Source of the DNA: Oscillospiraceae bacterium
GTDB lineage: Bacteria; Bacillota; Clostridia; Oscillospirales; UBA929
Length of the DNA stretch: 14,451 nt
NCBI GenBank assembly: GCA_009784085.1
Contig: WRCJ01000040.1
Span: forward strand, 1 to 14,451
Reading direction: 5' to 3'
Of the stretch, positions 5,887 to 12,565 are shown one piece after another. The notes beneath the pieces are model-generated. The model saw nothing but the letters and a program-made list of their open reading frames with translations. It was not told where the DNA came from and searched no databases. Position 1 is the stretch's first letter; each line of letters opens with the position of its first letter. A program made the translations under genes and the position numbers.

Positions 5887-5912
5887 AGGCGGGCTAATCT
5901 ATCATGGAGGGG
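5887..5912 (+). repeat. Direct repeat copy 3 (right edge of AT-rich segment)
   Basis: A 26-base stretch matches copy 1 (14-39) at 23 of 26 positions and copy 2 (493-518) at 22 of 26 without gaps, in the same orientation. It is non-coding here. GC-rich sequence starts at about this point. Confidence 0.6.
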
Positions 5913-5928
5913 GGACGATGGAGGTTAT

Positions 5929-5959
5929 GAGGACCCATCGCGCGCCCGCGCGCGTCCTC
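5929..5959 (-). terminator. GC-rich hairpin at the end of the SLH-protein gene
   Basis: GAGGAC/GTCCTC outer arms and alternating CG inner arms form a strong stem overlapping the TGA stop (5958-5960). There is no T-run on the minus strand after it, so it would be a weak intrinsic terminator at best. Confidence 0.4.
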
Positions 5960-7118
5960 ACGCGGGGCGTTTGCGGGTGACCATGGCCATGGCGGCTGCC
6001 GCGTCGGCTGGGGAAACTTCGCCGTTTTTGAGCATCCGTTCGAGCAAGGTCCCGCCCCCGCCCTTCTGTTGCAACGACAGGGAATAATAGGCCAGGTAGA
6101 CCATTTGATCCCGGTAGAAAGGGTTGCGGACCAGCGCGACTTCGGCGGGAGAGAACAACTTGATCTTCTCCGCGAAGGAAAGGGACTTGTTCCAGACAAA
6201 ATCACCCCCGGCAGCATCGCTGTAGCCCATGGCGCGCAGGATGAGGGTCATGAAATGGTCGGCTGTCAGCTGGCCGTTGGGCAAAAACTTGGTGGCCGAG
6301 GCGCCTTTGGTATAGCCCTTGCTGTAAGCGTAAAACACATAGGGCTTCCCCCAGCTGGGCACGTCGGTGAAGGGACAGCTGCCTTTGTAGGCCAACGCTT
6401 CGTTTTCCTCGCCGAGAAGGCGGATCATCAGGATCAACCCCTCCAGCCGGTTGGTTGGGCGTTGCAGGTTGTAGCCGGTAGGCGTGCCGTTGAACAGCCT
6501 CATAGCATTGAGCGCGTCGGCTAGGTCGAAGTACCGGGGCTTATAGTTAGGCGTGACGCGCCAGCCGCCGGACACCGCCACGTCGGCTGTGTCGGAGGTG
6601 ATGGCAATTCCGCTGCCATCGGCGCCCAGCAAAAGGTAATTCTGATTGCGCGAGACAGCGGCGCCGGGTTTGACCTCGGCGCCTTTTGTTACGTTGATGA
6701 GTACGCGCCCGGCGGCGCCGACAGCGGAGGCATTGCCGGAACGCAAGATCAAGCTGGTGCCAGCGCCGCCCGTGACCGTGTCGCCTTTTTTGAGTGTGAG
6801 GATGATATGCTTGGCCGATTTCCCGCTCCTCGCCCCATTGGCGTGTTCGAGATAGCGTGAAGCGGCGTTGTCGAGCAAGGTTTTACTGTCAACCTTCATC
6901 ATGGCCTTGTCTTTTTTGGCGGTCATTTTGGATTTAACCCGGTCGGAAAAGGGCTTCCATGCGGCCTTGATGCCTTCGTTAGACGTATTGTTGATTTTTT
7001 GATTGGCATAGCCCAGCGTTATCACCGGGTCGGTTGCCGTGCCGGCTGTCGCCCGGGACACCGTGAGGCCCCCGAACAGGAGCAAAAGCGCCAATGCCAC
7101 CGGAATATATCGTTTCAA
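5958..7118 (-). CDS. Secreted S-layer homology (SLH) domain protein
   Basis: A 386-residue exported protein. Residues 1-25 are a signal peptide (KRY, hydrophobic run, cleavage near TAG). A basic linker follows (about 50-110). Then comes a small beta-rich domain (about 110-187; LKKGDTVTGGAGTSLILRSG to SDTADVAVSGGW) of a kind often found ahead of SLH modules in clostridial proteins. The C-terminal part holds SLH repeats: about 200-255 (NRLEGLILMIRLLGE), 256-305 (PFTDVPSWGKPYVFYAYSKG, LTADHFMTLILRAMGYSD) and a degenerate third. SLH modules bind pyruvylated secondary cell-wall polymer, so the protein should sit on the cell wall. The start is TTG7118, with GGAGGGG upstream. It is a single-gene unit with its own promoter, diverging from the phosphatase operon. 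Confidence 0.88.
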   Translation of the reverse strand: MKRYIPVALALLLLFGGLTVSRATAGTATDPVITLGYANQKINNTSNEGIKAAWKPFSDRVKSKMTAKKDKAMMKVDSKTLLDNAASRYLEHANGARSGKSAKHIILTLKKGDTVTGGAGTSLILRSGNASAVGAAGRVLINVTKGAEVKPGAAVSRNQNYLLLGADGSGIAITSDTADVAVSGGWRVTPNYKPRYFDLADALNAMRLFNGTPTGYNLQRPTNRLEGLILMIRLLGEENEALAYKGSCPFTDVPSWGKPYVFYAYSKGYTKGASATKFLPNGQLTADHFMTLILRAMGYSDAAGGDFVWNKSLSFAEKIKLFSPAEVALVRNPFYRDQMVYLAYYSLSLQQKGGGGTLLERMLKNGEVSPADAAAAMAMVTRKRPA

Positions 7119-7175
7119 GCCGTACCCCTCCCCGAAATCTGGTTTTCGCCGCCCAAGATTCGCTATTCATCCCGC

Positions 7176-7204
7176 ATTATATACCACGCGGCGGGGTTTG
7201 TCAA
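7176..7204 (-). promoter_or_regulatory. Consensus promoter of the SLH-protein gene
   Basis: On the minus strand TTGACA (7199-7204) and TATAAT (7176-7181) are both perfect consensus boxes with 17 bases between them. The expected start of transcription is near 7169, about 50 bases before the TTG start codon. Confidence 0.88.
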
Positions 7205-7223
7205 AGGAAAGGTCAAAGGAAAT
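7200..7223. repeat. Tandem 12-base direct repeat overlapping the -35 box
   Basis: GTCAAAGGAAAG (7200-7211) and GTCAAAGGAAAT (7212-7223) are adjacent and differ at one base. The first covers most of the SLH promoter's -35 box. They lie between two divergent promoters and could bind a regulator, or have arisen by slippage. Confidence 0.6.
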
Positions 7224-7255
7224 TATGTCAACAAGGGAGAACAAGAAAGAGCCTG

Positions 7256-7284
7256 TTGCACCGCATGGCAAAGAAGGGTATAAT
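7256..7284 (+). promoter_or_regulatory. Promoter of the ywlE-rimI-tsaD operon
   Basis: TTGCAC (7256-7261), 17 bases, then TATAAT (7279-7284). The -10 box ends only seven bases before ATG7292, so transcription would start at or next to the start codon. Confidence 0.78.
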
Positions 7285-7291
7285 AGGTAGC

Positions 7292-7747
7292 ATGACTGTT
7301 TTATTTATTTGTTGCGGCAATACCTGCCGCAGCCCCATGGCGGAAGGCATGTTCCGCGTGCTGGCGCGGAGAGCGGGCCTTGAAGCCGAGGCCATCTCCT
7401 GCGGGTTGTCGGCCTATGTGGGGGCGCCGGCGGCGGAAGGGGCGGTTTCGGCGGCCGCACGTTACGCGGCCGACATCTCGCGTCACGCCGCTAGGCCGAT
7501 GGGCGCGGAACTGGTGGCCGACGCCACACATATATTGGGCATGACGCGCTGGCATGCCGATGCGGCGCGGCGGCTGTTCCCCGACTGCGCCGCTCGGGTG
7601 GATACGCTGGACGGCGCCGACATTCTCGACCCCTTCGGCGGCGGGCAGGCAGTCTATGAGGCATGCGCCGGGCAGATTTACCACGCCGTGGAAGACTTGG
7701 TCCGCCGCCTCGCGCAGGAGCGAGAACGGGAGCGGGAGGGCGCATAG
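7292..7747 (+). CDS. ywlE: Low-molecular-weight phosphatase, YwlE-like protein-arginine phosphatase
   Basis: A 151-residue cytoplasmic enzyme of the LMW-PTP fold. The phosphate loop is C7-CGNTC-R13-S (C-x5-R) near the N-terminus, and the general acid is D113 in LDPFGG. Thr11 follows the G-N pair in the loop. In this fold Thr at that site is typical of YwlE-type phospho-arginine phosphatases, while tyrosine phosphatases usually have Ile/Leu. YwlE reverses McsB arginine phosphorylation, which marks proteins for ClpCP in Bacillota. ATG7292 aligns with family starts but lacks a clear Shine-Dalgarno. ATG7265 is in frame (adding MAKKGIIGS), but the promoter -10 lies within that extension. Thirteen bases separate it from rimI, so they probably share a transcript. 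Confidence 0.9.
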   Translation: MTVLFICCGNTCRSPMAEGMFRVLARRAGLEAEAISCGLSAYVGAPAAEGAVSAAARYAADISRHAARPMGAELVADATHILGMTRWHADAARRLFPDCAARVDTLDGADILDPFGGGQAVYEACAGQIYHAVEDLVRRLAQEREREREGA

Positions 7748-7760
7748 GGATGGACAGGGC

Positions 7761-8210
7761 ATGAGCCTGCGGATCGCGCCGCTGCAGGCGCGTCATATCG
7801 AGGCGGCGGCGGACATCGAGAAGGTGAGTTTCTCCATGCCATGGAGTCGCGCCATGCTCATGGTGGAACTGGACAATCCGCTGGCTTTTTACTTGGCGGC
7901 CGAGGAAGGGGACACGCTGGCGGGGTATGCCGGCATGCATGTCATCCTCGACGAGGGGTATATCACGAACGTGGCGACAACCCCTCGGTACCGGCGTCGG
8001 GGCGTCGCCTCGCGGCTGTTGGAGGGCCTCCTTGCCCAGGCCGAGGGGCAGGCGCTCTCCTTCCTGACGCTGGAGGTGCGCGTTTCCAACCTGCCGGCCA
8101 TCGCGCTGTACGAAAAACATGGGTTCCGCAAGCTGGGCTTGCGGCCCCGGTATTATGAAAAGCCCAGGGAAGACGCGCTGATTATGACGGCGTATCTCAA
8201 GGGGCAGTAG
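7761..8210 (+). CDS. rimI: Ribosomal protein S18 alanine N-acetyltransferase RimI (GNAT family)
   Basis: A 149-residue GNAT acetyltransferase. It would transfer acetyl from acetyl-CoA to protein N-termini, classically ribosomal protein S18. The acetyl-CoA loop RRRGVA (78-83) follows the strand YITNVATTPRYR. The family's catalytic Glu and Tyr correspond to E105 (LEVRVSN) and Y117 (ALYEKHGF), with the typical ending GLRPRYYEKPREDALIM. Position between the phosphatase and tsaD favours RimI over other GNATs, since rimI and tsaD are neighbours in many Bacillota. The start ATG7761 begins the conserved MSLRIAPLQARH; an upstream GGG serves as a weak ribosome binding site. TsaD starts 37 bases downstream. 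Confidence 0.92.
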   Translation: MSLRIAPLQARHIEAAADIEKVSFSMPWSRAMLMVELDNPLAFYLAAEEGDTLAGYAGMHVILDEGYITNVATTPRYRRRGVASRLLEGLLAQAEGQALSFLTLEVRVSNLPAIALYEKHGFRKLGLRPRYYEKPREDALIMTAYLKGQ

Positions 8211-8247
8211 CTAAAGGGGCGTATCTGATTGAATGGGGAGGTAGCGT

Positions 8248-9249
8248 ATGCGTATCCTGGCCTTTGAAACCTCCTGCGACGAGACCGCCGCCGCGATTGT
8301 GCGGGACGGGCGGCACATATTGAGCAATGTTGTGCTGTCCCAGACAGACCTCCACGCCCTGTACGGCGGCGTGGTGCCCGAACTCGCCTCCCGCCGCCAC
8401 ATGGAGTCCATGGTGGTTTTGTCCGAGCGCGCGCTCGATCAAGCGCAACTCCGCAAGGGGGACATCGACGCGGTGGCCGCCACCCACGCCCCGGGGCTGA
8501 TCGGCGCCCTGCTGGTGGGCGTCGGGTTTGCCAAAGGCGTCGCGTTCGCGCTTGACAAACCGCTCATCCCGGTCCACCACATCCGGGGGCATATCGCCGC
8601 TTGCTATCTCGCGCATCCGGATCTCGCGCCGCCCTTTGCCGCCCTGGTAGTATCCGGCGGGCATACGCTCATCTTGGATGTGAGGGGCTATACCGAGATG
8701 GGCGTGATGGGATCCACCCGCGACGACGCGGCGGGGGAGGCCTTCGACAAGATCGCGCGGGTGCTGGGGCTCGCGTACCCGGGCGGCGCCGCCTTGGAGG
8801 CGCTGGCCGCCCAAGGCGACCCTGACGCCTATCGGCTGCCCCGCCCCAAGGTGGCTGGCAATCCGCTGGATATGTCTTTTTCCGGTCTCAAGACCGCCGC
8901 GCTGAACGTGATGGGCACCGCCGCCGCGAGGGGCGAACCCTTGGACAAAGCGGGGCTGGCCGCCTCGTTCACCCGCGCGGTTTGCGAAACGCTGGTCGCC
9001 AGGGCGGCGTTGGCCGTAGAGCGGCTGGGCTATGGCGCCTGCGTCCTGGCAGGGGGCGTGGCCGCCAACAGTACCCTGCGGCGGCTTCTCCGGGAGGCGC
9101 TTGGCGGGCGGTCTTTGTATATGCCGCCCACCCCCTTATGCGGCGACAACGCCGCAATGATTGGCGCCCAAGCGTATTACGAGTTCCAGTCCGGCGCAAG
9201 GGCCGATATGGCCCTCAACGCCCAAGCGAATTACCCGGTGGATAGCTGA
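8248..9249 (+). CDS. tsaD: tRNA N6-adenosine threonylcarbamoyltransferase TsaD
   Basis: A 333-residue member of the Kae1/TsaD ASKHA family. It transfers threonylcarbamoyl from TC-AMP to A37 of ANN-decoding tRNAs (t6A), normally with TsaB and TsaE. Visible motifs: the N-terminal ETSCDET; the metal-binding H111-IRG-H115; SGGHT (136-140); the nucleotide-binding stretch around DDAAGEAFDK (159-168); MSFSGLKTA; AGGVAANS (268-275); and D300 in CGDNAAMIG, the third metal ligand. Length matches the family. GGGAGG lies close before ATG8248. The tsaB and tsaE genes, often adjacent, are not in this operon and must lie elsewhere. It is the last gene; no convincing terminator was seen in the 183 bases after it. 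Confidence 0.97.
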   Translation: MRILAFETSCDETAAAIVRDGRHILSNVVLSQTDLHALYGGVVPELASRRHMESMVVLSERALDQAQLRKGDIDAVAATHAPGLIGALLVGVGFAKGVAFALDKPLIPVHHIRGHIAACYLAHPDLAPPFAALVVSGGHTLILDVRGYTEMGVMGSTRDDAAGEAFDKIARVLGLAYPGGAALEALAAQGDPDAYRLPRPKVAGNPLDMSFSGLKTAALNVMGTAAARGEPLDKAGLAASFTRAVCETLVARAALAVERLGYGACVLAGGVAANSTLRRLLREALGGRSLYMPPTPLCGDNAAMIGAQAYYEFQSGARADMALNAQANYPVDS

Positions 9250-9362
9250 GATTTGTTATGTAAACCGAGTGCAATATTTCGTTTCATGAAGAGTTCCTTT
9301 TCCCAACGTGGCATTCTTTGGAAATAACACGGCGAAACATAGTGGACGGACGTTTGGCGCAT

Positions 9363-9392
9363 GGTGGATAACTTGGGGGATAATCTGGATAA
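9363..9392 (-). other. Cluster of three DnaA-box-like 9-mers
   Basis: On the minus strand TTATCCAGA (9384-9392), TTATCCCCC (9375-9383) and TTATCCACC (9363-9371) lie within 30 bases. The first and third differ by one base from the DnaA box TTATCCACA, the middle one by two. This sits in the otherwise featureless 183-base gap between the converging tsaD and sortase genes. Confidence 0.35.
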
Positions 9393-9432
9393 CTTTTTTT
9401 AAAGCCCTCGAAGCGCGGATCGAGGCCGCGAT

Positions 9433-10176
9433 TTATGGAAACCGCAACGGGTCCTCGCCAAAGAATTCCTCAACCGGCGCGCCGTCCACCTCAAGGAGGC
9501 GCCCGCGCAAGATCAGTCGCTGGCGGGCACTGCCGGGGGGGTGGCAGGAGATCAGCGTAAGCAGGTGATCTTCCCCCTCTACCGGTTGCATCACCCATGT
9601 TTCGGTGTTGGCGACGGCAAAAACTTCGAGGGTCCCATATTTGAATACATGGCCTTCGGAGATGACAAAAACAAAATCCCCACTTTGCATCTTGTCCATG
9701 TGGCGCAACGGATGCATCCGGGCGGTTACGCGGTGGCCCGCGATGCAAACATTGCCGGGTTCCTTGGGCATGGGCGTGCCCCGGACGTGGCCGGCGCCCA
9801 GGATCAGCTGTTCTTGCGCGGAACCTTCGAAGATATTGACCGCCAAGTCGAGCTTGGGGATCTTGAGATATCCGAGATGGATCTGGATAACGGATAGATC
9901 CGGGGCGGCGAATATATCGAAGAGCGATTCGTCGGCAATGCTGTCATCTTCCGTGGGCTCTTGCGTAACGGCGTCGTCATCCCACTGCGGCAACACGGGA
10001 TCGGGCAGGTCATTGTTGTTGAGATCCTCCTGCGACATACAGAGGATCCGCCAAGGGTAGTTGGCTGCCTCGTAGCCGCCCGCGGTAAGCATCAAAGCCA
10101 GGCCCGCAAAAATGAGTATGCGAGCCACAACCCCGCCGGCAGTTATCCGGCGTTTTTCTTTTTTTGCTTTCTTCAT
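9433..10176 (-). CDS. Sortase (class D/E-like), membrane-anchored transpeptidase
   Basis: A 247-residue extracytoplasmic cysteine transpeptidase. A basic N-terminus (MKKAKKEKRR) and one helix (about 17-33) anchor it. An acidic linker rich in Asp/Glu (50-90) leads to the sortase barrel, beginning with YLKIPKLDLAVNIFEGS and GAGHVRGT. Catalytic residues are His148 (CIAGHR), Cys211 (TLISC) and an Arg at 218 or 220 (SARQRLIL). The short TLISCHPPGSARQR ending resembles class E, while the GAGHVRGT/GNVCIAGHR part fits classes D and E alike, so the subclass is left open. It probably follows the small membrane-protein gene on one transcript; 92 bases separate them. That neighbour carries a candidate sorting motif. 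Confidence 0.9.
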   Translation of the reverse strand: MKKAKKEKRRITAGGVVARILIFAGLALMLTAGGYEAANYPWRILCMSQEDLNNNDLPDPVLPQWDDDAVTQEPTEDDSIADESLFDIFAAPDLSVIQIHLGYLKIPKLDLAVNIFEGSAQEQLILGAGHVRGTPMPKEPGNVCIAGHRVTARMHPLRHMDKMQSGDFVFVISEGHVFKYGTLEVFAVANTETWVMQPVEGEDHLLTLISCHPPGSARQRLILRGRLLEVDGAPVEEFFGEDPLRFP

Positions 10177-10268
10177 TTCTTATTCTTCTTCTTCATCTTG
10201 ATGTAAAGAGTTCATGAAAACCATCGATAAAAAAAACATGGGATGCATGGGATGATAGTGCTACGAAT

Positions 10269-10643
10269 TTACGAATTTGTGAATCCCGGTTCTATAGGCT
10301 CCTGGGGTGTCGTCATGGATTGATCCCCGGGATTTTCGTTTGGACGGAACACCATGAACCAAACCGACACAAAAGCGAAGACAATGAGCACACAGGAAAC
10401 CAGCACCGGCAGGGATCCCCCCGTGGGGGGGGGCGACAACGGCGTGAACGGGTCGGTTATCACATATTCGTCTATGTCGTCCAGCGGCAAAATCTTGGAG
10501 GAAGGATCCTCCACCCCGGGCGTATCGGATGTGAACACGACCAGCCCGGTAGACAGCAAAAGCGCGACGACGGAAATCAGGCACAACGCCACAACAGAGA
10601 TTTGACGGGATATTCTGGCGCGTTTTTTGAGCGGATGGCTCAT
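10269..10643 (-). CDS. Small two-helix exported protein with PPPTG sorting-like motif; candidate sortase substrate
   Basis: A 124-residue protein with a basic start (MSHPLKKRARISR), a signal-anchor or signal peptide (about 15-37), an acidic outer segment (40-70), PPPTGG at 71-76 and a second helix (about 79-99) ending in Arg100. The order P-x-x-T-G, hydrophobic helix, Arg resembles a cell-wall sorting signal. Some Clostridia use non-LPXTG motifs such as SPKTG or PPKTG. Against this, the tail after the helix is about 25 residues and not basic, unlike the short charged tail of classic substrates. AGGGGGA lies before ATG10643. It is first in the unit with the sortase. It could also be a partner protein for the sortase; no family was recognised. 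Confidence 0.72.
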   Translation of the reverse strand: MSHPLKKRARISRQISVVALCLISVVALLLSTGLVVFTSDTPGVEDPSSKILPLDDIDEYVITDPFTPLSPPPTGGSLPVLVSCVLIVFAFVSVWFMVFRPNENPGDQSMTTPQEPIEPGFTNS

Positions 10644-10677
10644 GAAGGATCCCCCTGATCTGTACTTTGTTACTTTG

Positions 10678-10705
10678 TTGCCGACATTTTATCTATCTTT
10701 ATTAT
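10678..10705 (+). promoter_or_regulatory. Possible promoter of the LuxR-type regulator, sharing the -10 with the divergent sortase promoter
   Basis: TTGCCG (10678-10683) and TATTAT (10700-10705) are 16 bases apart on the plus strand. The -10 overlaps the opposing TATAAT almost completely. The -35 is poor, so confidence is low, but no better plus-strand promoter was seen before the gene. Confidence 0.35.
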
Positions 10706-10729
10706 ACCTCTATCGGCAAAAATAATCAA
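10701..10729 (-). promoter_or_regulatory. Promoter of the small-protein/sortase unit
   Basis: On the minus strand TTGATT (10724-10729) and TATAAT (10701-10706) are 17 bases apart. Transcription would start near 10694, about 50 bases before ATG10643. Confidence 0.78.
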
Positions 10730-10747
10730 CAACTTAATGGTGAATTT

Positions 10748-12397
10748 ATGGTGAGTGAAGAGAGAGAACGGGACGAGTGGAAACGCAAGCTGCATCTGGG
10801 CTTATCGCTGGCATTTTTCTTTTTGTGGCTTCCCCTGATCGCGCCCCATCTTATGTCCGGGTGGCAGCCACAGGATGTCCTCTGGCGATCGAGGGGCATA
10901 CAGGCGATCTGCGCGGCGGTGGGCGGTTTTTCCGCCATACTCCTGCTTGACCGCTATACGACGCGCGCCACCGGGAGAAAATGGCAGCACGGGGCCGGCA
11001 TCTTCTTGCTGCTGATGACGCCGACGGCTGTCTTTGTGCCGCTGCCGCCCCTGGCGGGCCTTTTCGCGCTGTTTGCCTCCTCGTCCTGCGTGGCGTTGCA
11101 GATGCTCCCCGCCATCAAGGCATTGTGCAGGGAAACGGTGCCGCTCCTCCCCCTTTGTATCGGCGTGGTGGCGGGCGGCGCGCTGGCTTCCTGCGGGATA
11201 CCCCTCCTGACATGGTGCGGGCGGACATGGCCGACGTTGTACGGGCTCCCTGTGGTGACCCTCGCGTGTCTCCTCCTCACCGGAGGCGAGGCGATCGCCC
11301 GGCATATCGAAGAGGCGCCGCCTGCCAAACAGGATGCGGCGGGTGCGTTGTATGTCATCATCGATCGCATCCCAAAATCCAAGTCGGTGATGTTTCGAAG
11401 CGTCGGGCTCCTCGCCTGTTGCGCGGGTTCCTTGTTGCTGACGGCCATCCTATATGCCACACGGGCGGAAGAGTTGTCATCGGCGCCCGTCTTGCAACCG
11501 CTATTCCTGGCTGTGGCTGCGGGGGTTTCGATGGTTCCCAAGATTAAGGGCGGACGAAAGCTGCGCGCCTATTGCGCCACGCTGGGCTTGACCTTAGGGG
11601 GGCTGATGCTCTCGGCCGGGTTTTTCGGAACGTTCGCCGCCTATGTGAACCTGTTTTTCCTGCTGTTGGGCCTGACCAACCTGGGGCTGCTGACGGCCGA
11701 ATGCCTCCGCGATTGGATAGCGCCTATCAACCGGACATGCCTGCTGGGCTTTGGCGTCGTGACGTTTTTTCTGTTCCTATGGCTATCCGCCGATCCGGGG
11801 CAGCTGCAATGGATGGGCGAAGGCTTGTCGGGCGGGGTATCGGGCGGGGGCGCGTTTGCGGTAACGGCTGCGCTCTTCGCGATCACGCCCCTCACGCTCG
11901 CCGGGCGTCGGGGCATCGCGGCCCGGGGCACCGGGACCCGGGGGGAGATGCTTTGGGAAGGGAGCGCCAAGGCGAGCAGGCGGGAGGCGGCGGCGGCGGA
12001 AGGGGCAGTGGCGACGGCGGGGGGCGCGGGGGCTGGGGCCGAGGAAAGGGAAGGGGATGAGGCCGAGGCGGAGACGAGGGCAGGGGCGAGGGCGGAAACG
12101 GAAACGGAAGCGGGGAATGCCTACCGGTTCCGGAGCGGGCTGGAAGACCATTTGACCGCCACCGAGAAAAAGGTGTATCGGCTCATCCTGATGGGGTATT
12201 CCAACCAGCAGATGGCCGATGAGCTTTTCGTCTCGATCAACACCATCAAGTTCCATATCAAGAACATCCTGCCCAAGGCAGGGGTAAGCAAAAAGTCCCA
12301 TCTCATGGGGCAGCTGGGGCAACGCGCGCGCGAGGGGGCAGACGACGCCTCAGGCGCCGCCACGGACGCCGCCATTGACGCCGCCGACGAGGGATAG
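10748..12397 (+). CDS. Polytopic membrane LuxR-type HTH regulator
   Basis: With ATG10748 as start the protein has 549 residues. A basic/acidic N-terminus (MVSEERERDEWKRK) precedes about ten to twelve hydrophobic helices over residues 15-390. Next is a linker of some 65 residues almost only of Ala, Gly, Glu, Arg and Thr (about 395-455). Then comes a LuxR/GerE helix-turn-helix (469-520; LTATEKKVYRLILMGYSNQQ, MADELFVSINTIKFHIKNIL). The tail is Ala/Asp-rich. The layout matches membrane-bound LuxR-family regulators that sense through the membrane part and bind DNA through the C-terminus. Signal and targets are unknown; the divergent small-protein/sortase unit is the obvious candidate target. The start is uncertain: no clear Shine-Dalgarno exists, and an upstream ATG at 10667 and GTG10751 are in frame. 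Confidence 0.85.
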   Translation: MVSEERERDEWKRKLHLGLSLAFFFLWLPLIAPHLMSGWQPQDVLWRSRGIQAICAAVGGFSAILLLDRYTTRATGRKWQHGAGIFLLLMTPTAVFVPLPPLAGLFALFASSSCVALQMLPAIKALCRETVPLLPLCIGVVAGGALASCGIPLLTWCGRTWPTLYGLPVVTLACLLLTGGEAIARHIEEAPPAKQDAAGALYVIIDRIPKSKSVMFRSVGLLACCAGSLLLTAILYATRAEELSSAPVLQPLFLAVAAGVSMVPKIKGGRKLRAYCATLGLTLGGLMLSAGFFGTFAAYVNLFFLLLGLTNLGLLTAECLRDWIAPINRTCLLGFGVVTFFLFLWLSADPGQLQWMGEGLSGGVSGGGAFAVTAALFAITPLTLAGRRGIAARGTGTRGEMLWEGSAKASRREAAAAEGAVATAGGAGAGAEEREGDEAEAETRAGARAETETEAGNAYRFRSGLEDHLTATEKKVYRLILMGYSNQQMADELFVSINTIKFHIKNILPKAGVSKKSHLMGQLGQRAREGADDASGAATDAAIDAADEG

Positions 12398-12427
12398 TGC
12401 CACATGTGCCGATGTGCCGAAAAATAC

Positions 12428-12456
12428 TTGCTTTTTGATCCGGGATATGCTATGAT
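12428..12456 (+). promoter_or_regulatory. tRNA-Arg promoter
   Basis: TTGCTT (12428-12433), 17 bases, then TATGAT (12451-12456). Transcription would begin near 12463, giving a short leader before the tRNA at 12485. Confidence 0.82.
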
Positions 12457-12484
12457 AGGCGCGTCAGCTCGTTTGCATTGGTAG

Positions 12485-12561
12485 GCGCCGTTAGCTCAGC
12501 TGGATAGAGCGTGTGGCTACGGACCACAAGGCCGGGGGTTCGAATCCTCCACGGCGCGCCA
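12485..12561 (+). tRNA. tRNA-Arg (anticodon ACG), CCA encoded
   Basis: Seventy-seven bases fold into a full cloverleaf. The acceptor stem GCGCCGT/ACGGCGC has seven pairs, the D stem is GCTC/GAGC, and the anticodon stem TGTGG/CCACA carries loop CTACGGA (anticodon ACG). The T arm is GGGGG-TTCGAAT-CCTCC with one G-T pair, followed by discriminator G and encoded CCA. Anticodon ACG is normally edited to ICG and reads CGU, CGC and CGA arginine codons. Confidence 0.96.
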
Positions 12562-12565
12562 ACGC

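Noticed and set aside
7491..8120. Minus-strand open frame opposite the phosphatase and rimI genes
   Set aside because: Both plus-strand genes have clear catalytic motifs; the antisense product is Arg/Pro-rich low-complexity sequence without motifs.
9363..9392. Replication origin
   Set aside because: Only three imperfect boxes, no AT-rich unwinding region and no dnaA/dnaN nearby; kept only as a weak DnaA-box-like cluster.
9308..9432. Short plus-strand frame with a hydrophobic stretch (GAWWITWGIIWITFFKALEA) in the tsaD-sortase gap
   Set aside because: The hydrophobic look comes from the GGATAA-type repeats, there is no Shine-Dalgarno site, and the frame continues antisense through the sortase gene.
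10177..10268. Intrinsic terminator between the PPPTG protein gene and the sortase gene
   Set aside because: There is a T8 run on the minus strand (10228-10235), but the preceding CATG-type symmetry is too short to form a stable hairpin; the genes more likely share a transcript.
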